Part shown: positions 14,381 to 23,123 of the stretch, piece after piece
Layout of the letters: each line of letters opens with the position of its first letter
How positions within the stretch are numbered: position 1 is the first letter of the stretch
Source of the DNA: JAKAQB01 sp027320105
GTDB lineage: Bacteria; Actinomycetota; Acidimicrobiia; Acidimicrobiales; Palsa-688
Assembly: GCA_027320105.1 (NCBI GenBank)
Contig: DAHVMA010000088.1
Location: 1 to 64,000 of the forward strand
Reading direction: 5' to 3'
Length of the DNA: 64,000 bases
The notes under the pieces: model-generated
What the model was told of the DNA's origin: nothing
Databases searched by the model: none
The model's input: the letters and a program-made list of their open reading frames with translations, nothing else
Position numbers and translations under genes: made by a program

Positions 14381-15743
14381 CCGCCACGTCCGCCTCGTCG
14401 TCCTCGGCGGCGGCCCGGGTGGGCATTCGGCAGCGTCGACCGCCGCCCGCCTCGGCGCCGAGGTGGTGCTGGTCGAGAGGGACCTGATCGGCGGGGCCGC
14501 CCACCTCTGGGACTGCATCCCCTCCAAGACCATGATCGCGACGGGCGGAGCGCTCAACTTCGCCCGTCGCATCACCGGCATGGGCCTCGAGCACCTCGAC
14601 GCCCACCTCGACCGGGCCGCACAGCGCCAGCGGGTGGATAGCATCGAGCACCGTCTCAACGCCCAGGTGGAGCAGCTGCTCACCAGCCAGGGCGTGCGCA
14701 TGCTCCGCGGCGAGGGGCGGCTGAAGGGCCCCCACGAGGTCGTTGCCGAGACGGCGACTGGCGTCGAGGAGCTCGAGGCCGACGCCATCGTGATCGCCAC
14801 CGGCACCCGGCCGCGGGTCCCGGACTGGGCCACCACCGACGGCGACCGGGTCCTGACCACCCGCCAGGCGTACCCGCCGCCCACCGTACCCGAGCACCTG
14901 GTCGTCATCGGGTCCGGGGTGACAGGCGTGGAGTTCGTCCACATGTTCTCGTCGTTGGGCTCGAAGGTCACCCTCATCGTGTCCCGCCAGCAGGTGCTGC
15001 CCTACAAGGACCCCGAGGTCGCCGCCGCCCTCGAGGACAGCCTGTTGAGGCGCGGGGTCCGCCTGCTCAAGGGTGCCCGGGCGGAGATGGTCGAACGAAC
15101 CGGTGACGGCGTCGCCGTCGCCTGCGACGACGGCCGTACCGCCCTCGGCAGCCACGCCCTGTTCTGCATAGGGTCGATCCCCAACAGCGAGGGCCTGGGC
15201 TTGGAGGCGGCCGGCGTCGAGGTCAACCGTGGCGGCTACGTGGTCGTCAACCACCACTGCCAGTCCAACGTCGCGCACATATACGCCGCCGGTGACGTCT
15301 CGGGGAAGCTCCCGCTCTCGTCGGTGGCGTCGATGCAGGGCCGCAAGGTCGCCGAGCACCTGATGGGCCTGCACACCCGCGAGCACCACCACATCGACTA
15401 CGACAAGGCGGCCTCCGCCATCTTCACCGAGCCGGAGATCGCCGATGTCGGCCTGGCGGAGGCGGAGGCCTTCTCGAGCGGGCGGAAGATCCGCGTCACC
15501 AAGGTTCCGTACGCGTCGACGGCCAAGGCGCTCATCAACGACGACCCGGGCGGGTTCGTCAAGATCGTCTCCGACCCGGTCACCGGTGTCGTGCTCGGCG
15601 GCTCCATCGTGGGGCGTCACGCCGCCGAGCTGATCTCGGTCATCGCCGTCGCCGTGACCGCCCACCTGAAGGTCAGCGACATCGTCGAGAGCTGCCTGGT
15701 GCACCCGACGCTCTCCGAGGCGCTGGCGGACGCGGCCGAGTAG
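14358..15743 (+). CDS. lpdA: LpdA-type NAD(P)H-quinone/diaphorase flavoprotein
   Basis: 461 aa. FAD-binding GGGPGG (residues 17-22), NAD-binding GSGVTGVEF, FAD motif YAAGDVSGKLPL and the C-terminal dimer domain place it in the class I disulfide oxidoreductase family. The usual CxxxxC redox pair is broken: GGAAHLWDC has Ala48 for the first Cys and keeps Cys53, so no redox disulfide can form. Mycobacterium tuberculosis LpdA (Rv3303c) has the same type of loss and acts as an NAD(P)H:quinone reductase. GTG 14358 is chosen because GGGAGGAG lies six bases upstream. Translationally coupled to the mutase gene. Confidence 0.85.
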   Translation: MSTAPRADRHVRLVVLGGGPGGHSAASTAARLGAEVVLVERDLIGGAAHLWDCIPSKTMIATGGALNFARRITGMGLEHLDAHLDRAAQRQRVDSIEHRLNAQVEQLLTSQGVRMLRGEGRLKGPHEVVAETATGVEELEADAIVIATGTRPRVPDWATTDGDRVLTTRQAYPPPTVPEHLVVIGSGVTGVEFVHMFSSLGSKVTLIVSRQQVLPYKDPEVAAALEDSLLRRGVRLLKGARAEMVERTGDGVAVACDDGRTALGSHALFCIGSIPNSEGLGLEAAGVEVNRGGYVVVNHHCQSNVAHIYAAGDVSGKLPLSSVASMQGRKVAEHLMGLHTREHHHIDYDKAASAIFTEPEIADVGLAEAEAFSSGRKIRVTKVPYASTAKALINDDPGGFVKIVSDPVTGVVLGGSIVGRHAAELISVIAVAVTAHLKVSDIVESCLVHPTLSEALADAAE

Positions 15744-15765
15744 GGAGCCGGGCGCCCGGGCTCCC
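15743..15765. terminator. Bidirectional terminator, lpdA/accA
   Basis: A near-perfect palindrome (GGGAGCC, GGGCGCCC, GGGCTCCC in order) begins at the last base of the lpdA stop codon and fills half of the gap between convergent lpdA and the carboxylase gene. Confidence 0.6.
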
Positions 15766-15784
15766 GCCGGCGACGGGGGCGCTG

Positions 15785-17572
15785 CTACCCGATCACGACG
15801 ACCACGTCGCCGGCTCCGACGGCGTCGCCGGGCGCCACCCGGACCTCCAGCACGGTCCCGGAGGTCTCGGCGGCGATGTTGTTCTCCATCTTCATCGCCT
15901 CCAGGACCACGACGGCCTGCCCGACCTCGACCGCGTCGCCGCCGGCGACGAGCACCTTCACGATCGTGCCCTGCATAGGCACGGTGACCGCCCCGCTCCC
16001 GGCAGCGCCGCCGGTGTTGCCGCCGGCGGGACGGGAGCGAGCACGGGGCGTGGCGTCGCCGGCGGCGGGTGCAGCCGCAGCACCCTCGGGCACCCACAGG
16101 CGCACCGAGTAGCGGCGCCCACCGACCTCCACGTCGATGTCCCGGCGGACCCGGGCCGGGCCGGCGTCGCTGCCGGCGGCGCCCACCTGCGCTGCTGCGG
16201 CCACGCCGGAGAGGTCGAGGCGTGTCTCCACCCAGTTGGTCGAGTGCTCCACCGCCACGAAGTCAGGGTGCGAGAGGATCGCCACGTCGGCCGGCGCTGT
16301 GGTGGCGACGCCCTCGATCACCAGCTCTTCGAGGGCGCGCACCATCCGGCGGCGCGCCGCCTCCCGGTCCGGGCCCCAGGTGACGAGCTTGGCGATCAGG
16401 TTGTCGTAGTACTGGCTGACCGTGTCCCCCTCGTCGTAGCCGGCGTCGGTGCGGACCCCGTAGCCGTCGGGACGGTAGAACCGGGTGATCCTCCCCGGCG
16501 ACGGCAGGAACCGGCCGCCGGCCGGGTCCTCGGCGTTGAGGCGAACCTCGAAGGCGTGACCCGTGAGGCGGACGTCGCCCTGCGACAGCGGCAACGGCTC
16601 GCCGTCGGCGACCGCTAGCTGCAGCGCCACGAGGTCCCTGCCGACGACCTGCTCGGTCACCGGGTGCTCCACCTGGAGGCGCGTGTTCATCTCCAGGAAG
16701 AAGAACTCGCCGTCCTGGTAGATGAACTCGACGGTGCCGGCGTTGGTGTAGCCGCAGGCCGTGGCCACCTTCACGGCGGCGTCACCCATCGCCTCGAGCG
16801 TCTCCGCCGGGATGGACGGTGCCGGCGCCTCCTCGATCAGCTTCTGGTGGCGTCGCTGCGCCGAGCAGTCGCGGGTGCCGAAGTGGATGCAGTTGCCGTG
16901 CTGGTCGGCGAACACCTGGACCTCCACGTGGCGCGGCCAGGCGAGGTAACGCTCGAGGTAGCACTCCGGCCGGCCGAAGGCCTTCCCCGCCTCGCGCTGC
17001 GCCGACTCCAAGGCGGCAGGCGCCTCCGCCGCCGAGGGGACCACCCGCATGCCCCGGCCCCCACCGCCGTAGGCCGCTTTGATGGCCACCGGCCAGCCGT
17101 GCTGGCCGCCGAACGCGACCACCTCGTCGGCCGACACCAGGACCTCCGTCGTGCCGGGCACCCCGGCGACGCCCGCACGTTGCGCCGCGACTCGTGAGCT
17201 GATCTTGTCGCCCATGACCTCGATGGCCTCCGGCGGCGGGCCGATCCACACCAGGCCAGCTGCCGTGACCGCCCGGGCGAACTCGGCGTTCTCCGACAGG
17301 AACCCGTAGCCGGGGTGCACCGCGTCGGCGCCGCTGCGTCGGGCCGCCTCCAGGACCTTGGCGGCGTCGAGGTAGCTCTCCGGTGCAGTCTGGCCGCCCA
17401 GGGCGTACGCCTCGCCGGCGAGCCTCACGTGCAGGGCGTCACGGTCGAGGTCAGAGTAGACAGCGACCGTCGCCACGCCCAGCTCCCGGCAAGTGCGGAT
17501 GACCCGGACGGCGATCTCGCCCCGATTGGCGATGAGGACCTTGCTCGGCACGGGAAGGCAGTCTGTCAGCAT
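15785..17572 (-). CDS. accA: Acetyl/propionyl-CoA carboxylase alpha chain (BC-BCCP)
   Basis: 595 aa from ATG 17572. Biotin carboxylase domain (SKVLIANRGEIAVRVIRTCRELG, HPGYGFLSENAEFA, KAAYGGGGRGMRV, FLEMNTRLQVEHPVTE) is followed by the C-terminal biotin carrier domain with EAMKM, biotinyl Lys about residue 561. It carboxylates its own biotin with bicarbonate and ATP for a separate carboxyltransferase beta subunit, not in the window. Likely substrate is propionyl-CoA or acetyl-CoA. GTG 17551 (PSKVLIANRG) is an alternative start. ATG 17572 shares the palindrome CATG with the birA start on the other strand. Symbol follows actinobacterial accA/pccA use. Confidence 0.93.
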   Translation of the reverse strand: MLTDCLPVPSKVLIANRGEIAVRVIRTCRELGVATVAVYSDLDRDALHVRLAGEAYALGGQTAPESYLDAAKVLEAARRSGADAVHPGYGFLSENAEFARAVTAAGLVWIGPPPEAIEVMGDKISSRVAAQRAGVAGVPGTTEVLVSADEVVAFGGQHGWPVAIKAAYGGGGRGMRVVPSAAEAPAALESAQREAGKAFGRPECYLERYLAWPRHVEVQVFADQHGNCIHFGTRDCSAQRRHQKLIEEAPAPSIPAETLEAMGDAAVKVATACGYTNAGTVEFIYQDGEFFFLEMNTRLQVEHPVTEQVVGRDLVALQLAVADGEPLPLSQGDVRLTGHAFEVRLNAEDPAGGRFLPSPGRITRFYRPDGYGVRTDAGYDEGDTVSQYYDNLIAKLVTWGPDREAARRRMVRALEELVIEGVATTAPADVAILSHPDFVAVEHSTNWVETRLDLSGVAAAAQVGAAGSDAGPARVRRDIDVEVGGRRYSVRLWVPEGAAAAPAAGDATPRARSRPAGGNTGGAAGSGAVTVPMQGTIVKVLVAGGDAVEVGQAVVVLEAMKMENNIAAETSGTVLEVRVAPGDAVGAGDVVVVIG

Positions 17573-18341
17573 GCAGGACTGCGAGCGAGTTGTCGCCCAC
17601 CTGGGCGCTGGCACCCGGTTCGGTCCCATCCGCCATTTGGAGGAGACCGACTCCACCAACCGGGTGGTCGCCGAGGCGGCCCTCGCCGGCGCGCCGGAGG
17701 GGCTCGTCGTCGTCGCCGACCACCAGACCGCCGGGCGCGGGCGGCTCGGCCGGCGCTGGGACGCGGCGCCAGGCACCGCCCTGCTCGTGTCGGTCCTGCT
17801 CCGCCCCAGCGACCTCGACGCCTCGCGCTACCACCTTGCCGGCTCGGCCGCCGCCTTGGCGGCAGCGGCCGCCTGCCGGAGGGTGGGGGGCTTCAGCCCC
17901 GCTGTGAAGTGGCCCAACGACCTGCTCGTCGACGACCGCAAGCTCGCCGGCATCCTCGCCGAGTCGAACGCCGGCGCCGTCGTCGTCGGCATCGGCCTCA
18001 ACCTGTCGGCCGCTCCGCCGGGCGCCGTCTGCGCGGGCCAAGCCGCCGGCCGGCCCGTCGACGGCGCCGCCCTGCTCGCCGGCCTGCTCGGGGAGCTCGA
18101 CAGGCGCTGCGGCCACTGGGACGAAGTGGCCGCCGAGTACGGCGCGGCATGCGCCACCGTCGGCCGGCGCGTCAGGGTGGAAGCGTCGGGGACGGCCCGG
18201 GAGGGTGACGCCGTGGCCGTCGACGGGGATGGCCGCCTGGTCGTCGACTTCGGCACCGGCCGGCTCGAGGCGCTCGCGGCCGGCGACGTCGTCCACCTGC
18301 GGGGTGCCCGAGCCCCCCTCCGGCCGCCCCCGCAGGCGTAG
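17571..18341 (+). CDS. birA: Biotin--[carboxyl-carrier] ligase
   Basis: 256 aa. Activates biotin with ATP and transfers it to the lysine of BCCP, here probably the carboxylase encoded divergently next to it. EETDSTNRVVAEAA, ADHQTAGRGRLGRRWDA (biotinyl-AMP loop GRGRxGR), VKWPNDLLVDDRKLAGILAE and the C-terminal SH3-like domain are present. No N-terminal DNA-binding domain, so this is a class I ligase with no repressor role. Its start overlaps that of accA by two bases; no ribosome binding site or clear -10 element is visible for either. Confidence 0.95.
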   Translation: MQDCERVVAHLGAGTRFGPIRHLEETDSTNRVVAEAALAGAPEGLVVVADHQTAGRGRLGRRWDAAPGTALLVSVLLRPSDLDASRYHLAGSAAALAAAAACRRVGGFSPAVKWPNDLLVDDRKLAGILAESNAGAVVVGIGLNLSAAPPGAVCAGQAAGRPVDGAALLAGLLGELDRRCGHWDEVAAEYGAACATVGRRVRVEASGTAREGDAVAVDGDGRLVVDFGTGRLEALAAGDVVHLRGARAPLRPPPQA

Positions 18342-18344
18342 CCT
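18339..18344 (+). promoter_or_regulatory. TAGCCT -10 element, leaderless
   Basis: TAGCCT overlaps the TAG stop of birA and ends seven bases before the rmlA ATG. The same hexamer recurs before rfbB. Confidence 0.5.
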
Positions 18345-18351
18345 CGAAGGC

Positions 18352-19464
18352 ATGCGAGCGCTGATCTTGTGCGGCGGGGCCGGTACACGGTTGCGGCCCA
18401 TCACGCACACCCGGGCGAAGCAGCTGGTACCGGTGGCGAACAAGCCGATCCTCTTCTACGGCCTGGAAGCGATTGCAGGGGCGGGGATCAAGCAGGTCGG
18501 GATCATCGTTGGGGACACCGCCGCCGAGGTGGAGGAAGCCGTCGGCGACGGCGGCGCCTGGGGCCTCGAGGTCACCTACATCCCCCAGGAGGCGCCCCTG
18601 GGGCTGGCGCACTGCGTGTTGATCGCCCGCGACTGGCTCGGTGAAGACGACTTCGTGCTCTGGCTGGGCGACAACCTGCTGCAGCAGGACCTGCAGGGGT
18701 TCGTGGACCGCTTCGAGGCGGACCGGGTGGCGACCATGACCCCGACGCTCACCGGCGGGCAGGACGCGCCGGCAGCGGCACAGATCCTCTTGAAGCGAGT
18801 GCCCGACCCCCACCGCTTCGGGATAGCGGAGCTGGACAGGGAAGGGCGCGTGGTGCGCCTGGTGGAGAAGCCGGAGGAGCCGCGCTCGGACCTGGCACTG
18901 GTCGGCGTCTACCTGTTCGACCCGACCATCCACGAGGCGGTGGCGTCGATCTCCCCGTCGGCCCGGGGCGAGCTCGAGATCACCGACGCGATCCAGTGGT
19001 TGATCGACCGCGGCCGCCGGGTTCGCTCGGAGGTGTTGGAGGGATGGTGGATCGACACCGGGAAGCTGACGCCGCTGCTCGACGCCAACCGGCTGTTGCT
19101 GGAGACGATCGAAGCGCGCATGGAGGGTGAGGCGGACGCCGGGTCGCGCCTCGACGGGCGGGTGGTCGTCGAGCCTGGTGCCCGCCTCGTACGCTCCCAC
19201 GTGCGGGGGCCGGCGGTGATCGGTGCGGGCAGCGAGGTGGTCGACTCCTTCATCGGGCCGTTCACGGCGATCGGCCAGCGCTGCCACATCGAAGGTTCGG
19301 AGGTCGAGCACTCGGTGGTCATGGACGACAGCAGCATCGTCGACGCCGGGCGGATCGAGGACTCGTTGCTGGGCCACCACGTGACGGTGAGCCGCTCGCG
19401 GGCGCTGCCGCGCGCCACGCGCCTGATGGTGGGCGACCACTGCCAGGTGGCGATCGGCACATGA
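18352..19464 (+). CDS. rmlA: Glucose-1-phosphate thymidylyltransferase, long form
   Basis: 370 aa. Makes dTDP-glucose from glucose-1-phosphate and dTTP, the first step of dTDP-deoxysugar synthesis. The N-terminus LCGGAGTRLRPITHTRAKQLVPVANKP is the nucleotidyl transferase signature; EKPEEPRSDLALVGVYLF and ARGELEITDAIQWLI follow. The C-terminal 110 residues are left-handed beta-helix hexapeptide repeats, the 'long' RmlA type seen in actinobacteria. First gene of an rmlA-rmlB-rmlD-glycosyltransferase run. Confidence 0.92.
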   Translation: MRALILCGGAGTRLRPITHTRAKQLVPVANKPILFYGLEAIAGAGIKQVGIIVGDTAAEVEEAVGDGGAWGLEVTYIPQEAPLGLAHCVLIARDWLGEDDFVLWLGDNLLQQDLQGFVDRFEADRVATMTPTLTGGQDAPAAAQILLKRVPDPHRFGIAELDREGRVVRLVEKPEEPRSDLALVGVYLFDPTIHEAVASISPSARGELEITDAIQWLIDRGRRVRSEVLEGWWIDTGKLTPLLDANRLLLETIEARMEGEADAGSRLDGRVVVEPGARLVRSHVRGPAVIGAGSEVVDSFIGPFTAIGQRCHIEGSEVEHSVVMDDSSIVDAGRIEDSLLGHHVTVSRSRALPRATRLMVGDHCQVAIGT

Positions 19465-19490
19465 GGGGAGGGCGGCGCCGCCGGCTGGCG

Positions 19491-19496
19491 TAGCCT
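19491..19496 (+). promoter_or_regulatory. TAGCCT -10 element, leaderless
   Basis: TAGCCT ends eight bases before the rfbB ATG at 19505. The flanks match those of the rmlA element (GGCGTAGCCTCG). Confidence 0.5.
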
Positions 19497-19504
19497 CGTT
19501 CGCC

Positions 19505-20494
19505 ATGCATCTGTTGGTGACCGGCGGCGCCGGGTTCATCGGTTCCAACTACACGCGTTGGGTGCTGGAGAACAGCGACGACCGGGTGACGGTGTACGAC
19601 GCGCTGACCTATGCAGGCAACCGCTCGACCCTGAGGGACGTCGAGGAGCGCTGGGGGGAGCGGTTGGGGTTCGTGCACGCCGATGTGTGCGACGCCGGCG
19701 CCCTGACTGCGGCCGCCGCCGGTTGCGACGCCGTCGTGCACTTCGCGGCCGAGAGCCACGTGGACCGCTCCATCGTTGGGCCGGACGCCTTCGTGCGGAC
19801 CAACTGCGTGGGCACCAACACGGTGATGCGGGTGTGCCGGGAACTGGGCACGCGCAGGGTCGTGCACATCTCCACCGACGAGGTGTACGGCTCGGTCGGA
19901 ACGGGCCGCTCCAAGGAGACCGACGCCCTCGACCCGCGCTCGCCCTACAGCGCGTCCAAGGCGGGCTCGGATCTCGTCGCCCTGTCCTACCACTCGACCT
20001 ACGGGCTGCCGGTGGTGGTGACGCGCAGCTCCAACAACTTCGGGCCCTGGCAGTACCCGGAGAAGGTGATCCCGCTGTTCACCACCAACCTCCTCGACGG
20101 GGGGACCGTGCCCCTGTACGGCGACGGGCTCAACCAGCGCGACTGGCTGCACGTGGAGGACAACTGTGCCGCCGTCGACCGGGTCCTGCGGTCGGGGGAG
20201 CCGGGGGAGATATACAACATCGGCGCCGGTGCGGAGATCACCAACCGGGAGCTGACCGAGCGCATCCTCGCTTTGTGCGGAGCCGGCCCCGAGCGCATCG
20301 AGATGGTCCCGGACCGCCTCGGCCACGACCGTCGCTACGCTCTCGACACGGCGAAGGTGCGCGCCCTCGGCTGGCAGCCGCGCCGGGGCTTCGACGATGC
20401 CCTGGCCGCGACCGTCGAGTGGTACCGCGACAACCGCTGGTGGTGGGAACCCCTCAAGGGCGGGCGGGCCGAGGGCGTCCGGGCGACGTCGTGA
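19505..20494 (+). CDS. rfbB: dTDP-glucose 4,6-dehydratase
   Basis: 329 aa, extended SDR. NAD motif TGGAGFIGSNY at residues 5-15, catalytic Thr/Asp/Glu in HISTDEVYGSV (TDE) and YSASKAGSD (Tyr-x3-Lys). SNNFGPWQYPEKVIPLF and NIGAGAEITN complete the family pattern. Converts dTDP-glucose to dTDP-4-keto-6-deoxyglucose. The product feeds rfbD; no rfbC (3,5-epimerase) is in the window. Confidence 0.95.
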   Translation: MHLLVTGGAGFIGSNYTRWVLENSDDRVTVYDALTYAGNRSTLRDVEERWGERLGFVHADVCDAGALTAAAAGCDAVVHFAAESHVDRSIVGPDAFVRTNCVGTNTVMRVCRELGTRRVVHISTDEVYGSVGTGRSKETDALDPRSPYSASKAGSDLVALSYHSTYGLPVVVTRSSNNFGPWQYPEKVIPLFTTNLLDGGTVPLYGDGLNQRDWLHVEDNCAAVDRVLRSGEPGEIYNIGAGAEITNRELTERILALCGAGPERIEMVPDRLGHDRRYALDTAKVRALGWQPRRGFDDALAATVEWYRDNRWWWEPLKGGRAEGVRATS

Positions 20495-21345
20495 GGGTTC
20501 TCCTCACCGGGGCGGGGGGCCAGCTCGGCGTCGAGCTGCAGGCGGCCTTCGGTGGTAGCCACCACGAGCTTGTCGCCGCCGACCACACTCGCCTCGACAT
20601 CGGCGACCGGGATGCCGTCGCGTCCCTCGTCGGCGCCGTCGGGCCCGACCTGGTGGTCAACGCGGCCGCCTGGACGGCGGTCGACGCCTGCGAGTCGGAT
20701 CCCGATCGGGCCTGGCGGGTCAACGCCCTCGGGGCGCGCCATGTCGCCGAGGCGGCCGCGCGCGCCGGCGCCCACATCCTGCACGTCTCGACGGACTACG
20801 TCTTCGACGGCACCAAGGAGGCGCCCTATCTGGAATGGGACGAGCCGCGCCCGCTCTCTGTCTACGGGAGCAGCAAGCTCGGCGGCGAGCGGGAGGTCGT
20901 CGCCGCCTGCCCAGGGGCGACGGTGGTGCGCACGTCGTGGGTCGTCGGGCCCAACGGCTCCAACATGGTGAGGACCATCCTCCGCCTGGCCGAGCGGGGC
21001 GGGCCGCTGGCCTTCGTCGACGACCAACGCGGCTGCCCCACATTCACGGTGGACCTGGCGGCCAAGCTGTACGAGCTCGGCGTGGCCCGCCGGCCGGGCA
21101 TGTTCCATGTGACGAACCAGGGGATCACGACCTGGTACGGCTTCGCCCGGGACGTCCTCGCCGCCGCCGGCGACGATCCCGGGCGTGTCGCGCCCATCAC
21201 CACCGCCGAGCTGCAGCCGCCCCGGCCGGCGCCGCGCCCCGCCAACTCTGTGCTCGACAACGCCGCGCTGCGGCTCGCCGGCGAGCGGCTCCTGCCCGAC
21301 TACCACGACAGCCTCGAGCGCACCGTCCGGCGCCTTACCGCATGA
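20491..21345 (+). CDS. rfbD: dTDP-4-dehydrorhamnose reductase
   Basis: 284 aa, SDR. GAGGQLGVEL (NADPH motif), DIGDRDAV, NAAAWTAVDACESDP, STDYVFDGTKEAPYLEWD and YGSSKLGGE (Tyr-x3-Lys) are typical of RmlD. Makes dTDP-L-rhamnose. GTG 20491 overlaps the rfbB stop by four bases (GTGA), and its own stop overlaps the next start (ATGA), so the genes are translationally coupled. Confidence 0.94.
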   Translation: MRVLLTGAGGQLGVELQAAFGGSHHELVAADHTRLDIGDRDAVASLVGAVGPDLVVNAAAWTAVDACESDPDRAWRVNALGARHVAEAAARAGAHILHVSTDYVFDGTKEAPYLEWDEPRPLSVYGSSKLGGEREVVAACPGATVVRTSWVVGPNGSNMVRTILRLAERGGPLAFVDDQRGCPTFTVDLAAKLYELGVARRPGMFHVTNQGITTWYGFARDVLAAAGDDPGRVAPITTAELQPPRPAPRPANSVLDNAALRLAGERLLPDYHDSLERTVRRLTA

Positions 21346-22268
21346 ACGGACGGTCTGCAGGGCGCGCCGGTGGACCGGCCGCCGTCGCCGCGGTCGTTGT
21401 CAACTACAACGCTGGGCCGCACCTCGCCGCCTGCCTGGCGTCACTTCTCCGGGCCGGCGTGGCGGAGCGCATCGTGGTCGACAACGCCTCGACGGACGGC
21501 TCCTACGACCTGGCTCGCGTCGCCGACCCGCAGTTGGAGTGGGTCGACAGCGGCGCCAACCTCGGCTACGGCCGGGCCGCCAACATGGGAGCGGGGACGA
21601 CCGACCTGCCCTACCTGCTCGTCTGCAACCCGGACGTGACAGTGGACGAGGCAGCCGTGGGCGCCCTCGTCCACCGCCTCGAGACCGACGGCTCGCTCGG
21701 CTTCGTCGGCCCGCGGATCTTGAACCCGGACGGTTCGGTCTACCCGTCGGCTCGCACCTTCCCGGACCTCGTCGACGCACTCGGTCACGGGGTGCTCGGC
21801 CTCCTGGCGCCGCGCAACCGGTTCACGGCCCGCTACCGGATGCTCGATTGGGATCACGAGCGGGCCGCCCACGTCGACTGGGTGTCGGGAGCGTGCGTGC
21901 TCGCCCGCCGGGTGGCGTGGGACGACGTCGGAGGCTTCGACCCTGCCTACTTCATGTACCTGGAGGACGTCGACATGTGCTGGCGCGCCTCGCGCGCCGG
22001 GTGGGCTGTGGGCTACGAGCCGGCGGCGACGGTGACCCATGTCCAGGGGGTTTCCGCCGACCGCCACCCGTACCGCATGCTGGCGGCCCACCACCGCTCC
22101 CTCTGGAGGTTCGCCCGCGACAGCTCCGCCGGCTGGCGGCGCCTGGCCCTGCCCGTGGTCGGCGCCGGCCTCGTCGGCCGCCTCGGCGTAGCGGCCGCCC
22201 AGCACCGCTTCGCCGGTGGCGCGCCGGCCCAGGCGATCCGCTCAGGGGCCCGCCGGCGGATACCCTGA
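21342..22268 (+). CDS. GT2 glycosyltransferase, rhamnosyltransferase-like
   Basis: 308 aa. GT-A fold family 2: VVVNYNAGPHLAACLASLL, VDNASTDGS, NLGYGRAANMGA, CNPDVTVD and the later acceptor region DVDMCWRASRAGW. The pattern resembles WbbL-type rhamnosyltransferases that put rhamnose on lipid-linked N-acetylglucosamine in actinobacterial cell-wall assembly. The coupling with rmlABD supports use of dTDP-rhamnose (inferred). The last residues include a short hydrophobic segment. Confidence 0.88.
   Translation: MNGRSAGRAGGPAAVAAVVVNYNAGPHLAACLASLLRAGVAERIVVDNASTDGSYDLARVADPQLEWVDSGANLGYGRAANMGAGTTDLPYLLVCNPDVTVDEAAVGALVHRLETDGSLGFVGPRILNPDGSVYPSARTFPDLVDALGHGVLGLLAPRNRFTARYRMLDWDHERAAHVDWVSGACVLARRVAWDDVGGFDPAYFMYLEDVDMCWRASRAGWAVGYEPAATVTHVQGVSADRHPYRMLAAHHRSLWRFARDSSAGWRRLALPVVGAGLVGRLGVAAAQHRFAGGAPAQAIRSGARRRIP
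22261..22266 (+). promoter_or_regulatory. TACCCT -10 element, leaderless
   Basis: TACCCT overlaps the end of the GT2 gene and ends nine bases before ATG 22276. Confidence 0.45.
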
Positions 22269-22275
22269 CTGCGCT

Positions 22276-23076
22276 ATGGGCAAGGCCTCCTCCAGCAAGA
22301 AGGTGGCGCGCGTCGCCGGCATCGGCGGAGGTCGCACCAACCGTTCCCGGCGGTCGTGGGGTTACACGGCCGTCATCACCGTGATCGTCGTGGTCGGCGT
22401 GGCGCTCACCTACACCAGCCGGCAGGGCTACATCACCCGCATCCACAACACGACCGTCGCCAACGCCCAGGTGGCTCCCAAGGTGGGTGGCGCCCCGTGG
22501 AACGAGGGGTACGGCATCTGGATCTGCGGCAGATGGGCTCCGGACATCAAGCGCCCCGTGACCACCACGGGGATCACCACGGCCGGCAACGGCGTCATCC
22601 ACATCGCCCCCAAGATCCAGGCCGCTGCCGGCCGCAACGCGACCCTGGGCGAGTTCGCCACATCGGTCGGCATGACGCTGTCCGGCAACCAGGTCCAGCT
22701 ACCCAAGGGCAAGGACTACGTCAACGGCAACAGCTGCGGCTCACGGCCAGCCCAGGTCTTCGTCAAGCAGTACGCCTTCGTCGGCGACCCGACGGGCGCG
22801 ATCTTGAACCAGGACCCGCGCACCGTCCGGCTGCAGGACCAGGCCCTGGTCACGATCGCGTTCGTCCCCAGCTCGGAGAAGGGCAAGATCCCGCCGCCGC
22901 CGGCGTCGGTCGAAAAGGCCCTGCAGAAGGCGGCCACCCCGACGACGACCACGACCCTGCCGTCCAAGACCATCACCGTCCCGCCGACCTCTACCAAGGC
23001 CGTGAAGGGCCGCACCTCCCCGACGACGGTGAAGGGCGGCACCACCACCCCGACGACGGCCAAGAAGAAGTCGTGA
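22276..23076 (+). CDS. Membrane-anchored extracytoplasmic protein, Thr-rich tail
   Basis: 266 aa. Residues about 31-52 are a single transmembrane segment (YTAVITVIVVVGVALTY) after a basic N-terminus, so most of the protein faces outward. The core (GYGIWICGRW.P, GVIHIAPKIQAAAGRNATLGEF) recalls a family in related actinobacteria with HWHAAYG and HTHGDGxIHIHP motifs; here most of those histidines are replaced. The tail after residue 210 is Thr/Pro/Lys-rich low complexity. Function unknown. Confidence 0.75.
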   Translation: MGKASSSKKVARVAGIGGGRTNRSRRSWGYTAVITVIVVVGVALTYTSRQGYITRIHNTTVANAQVAPKVGGAPWNEGYGIWICGRWAPDIKRPVTTTGITTAGNGVIHIAPKIQAAAGRNATLGEFATSVGMTLSGNQVQLPKGKDYVNGNSCGSRPAQVFVKQYAFVGDPTGAILNQDPRTVRLQDQALVTIAFVPSSEKGKIPPPPASVEKALQKAATPTTTTTLPSKTITVPPTSTKAVKGRTSPTTVKGGTTTPTTAKKKS

Positions 23077-23123
23077 GCAACGGGCGCCCGACCCGTCGCT
23101 GCCGAAGGTAGTCGTTGCAACCG

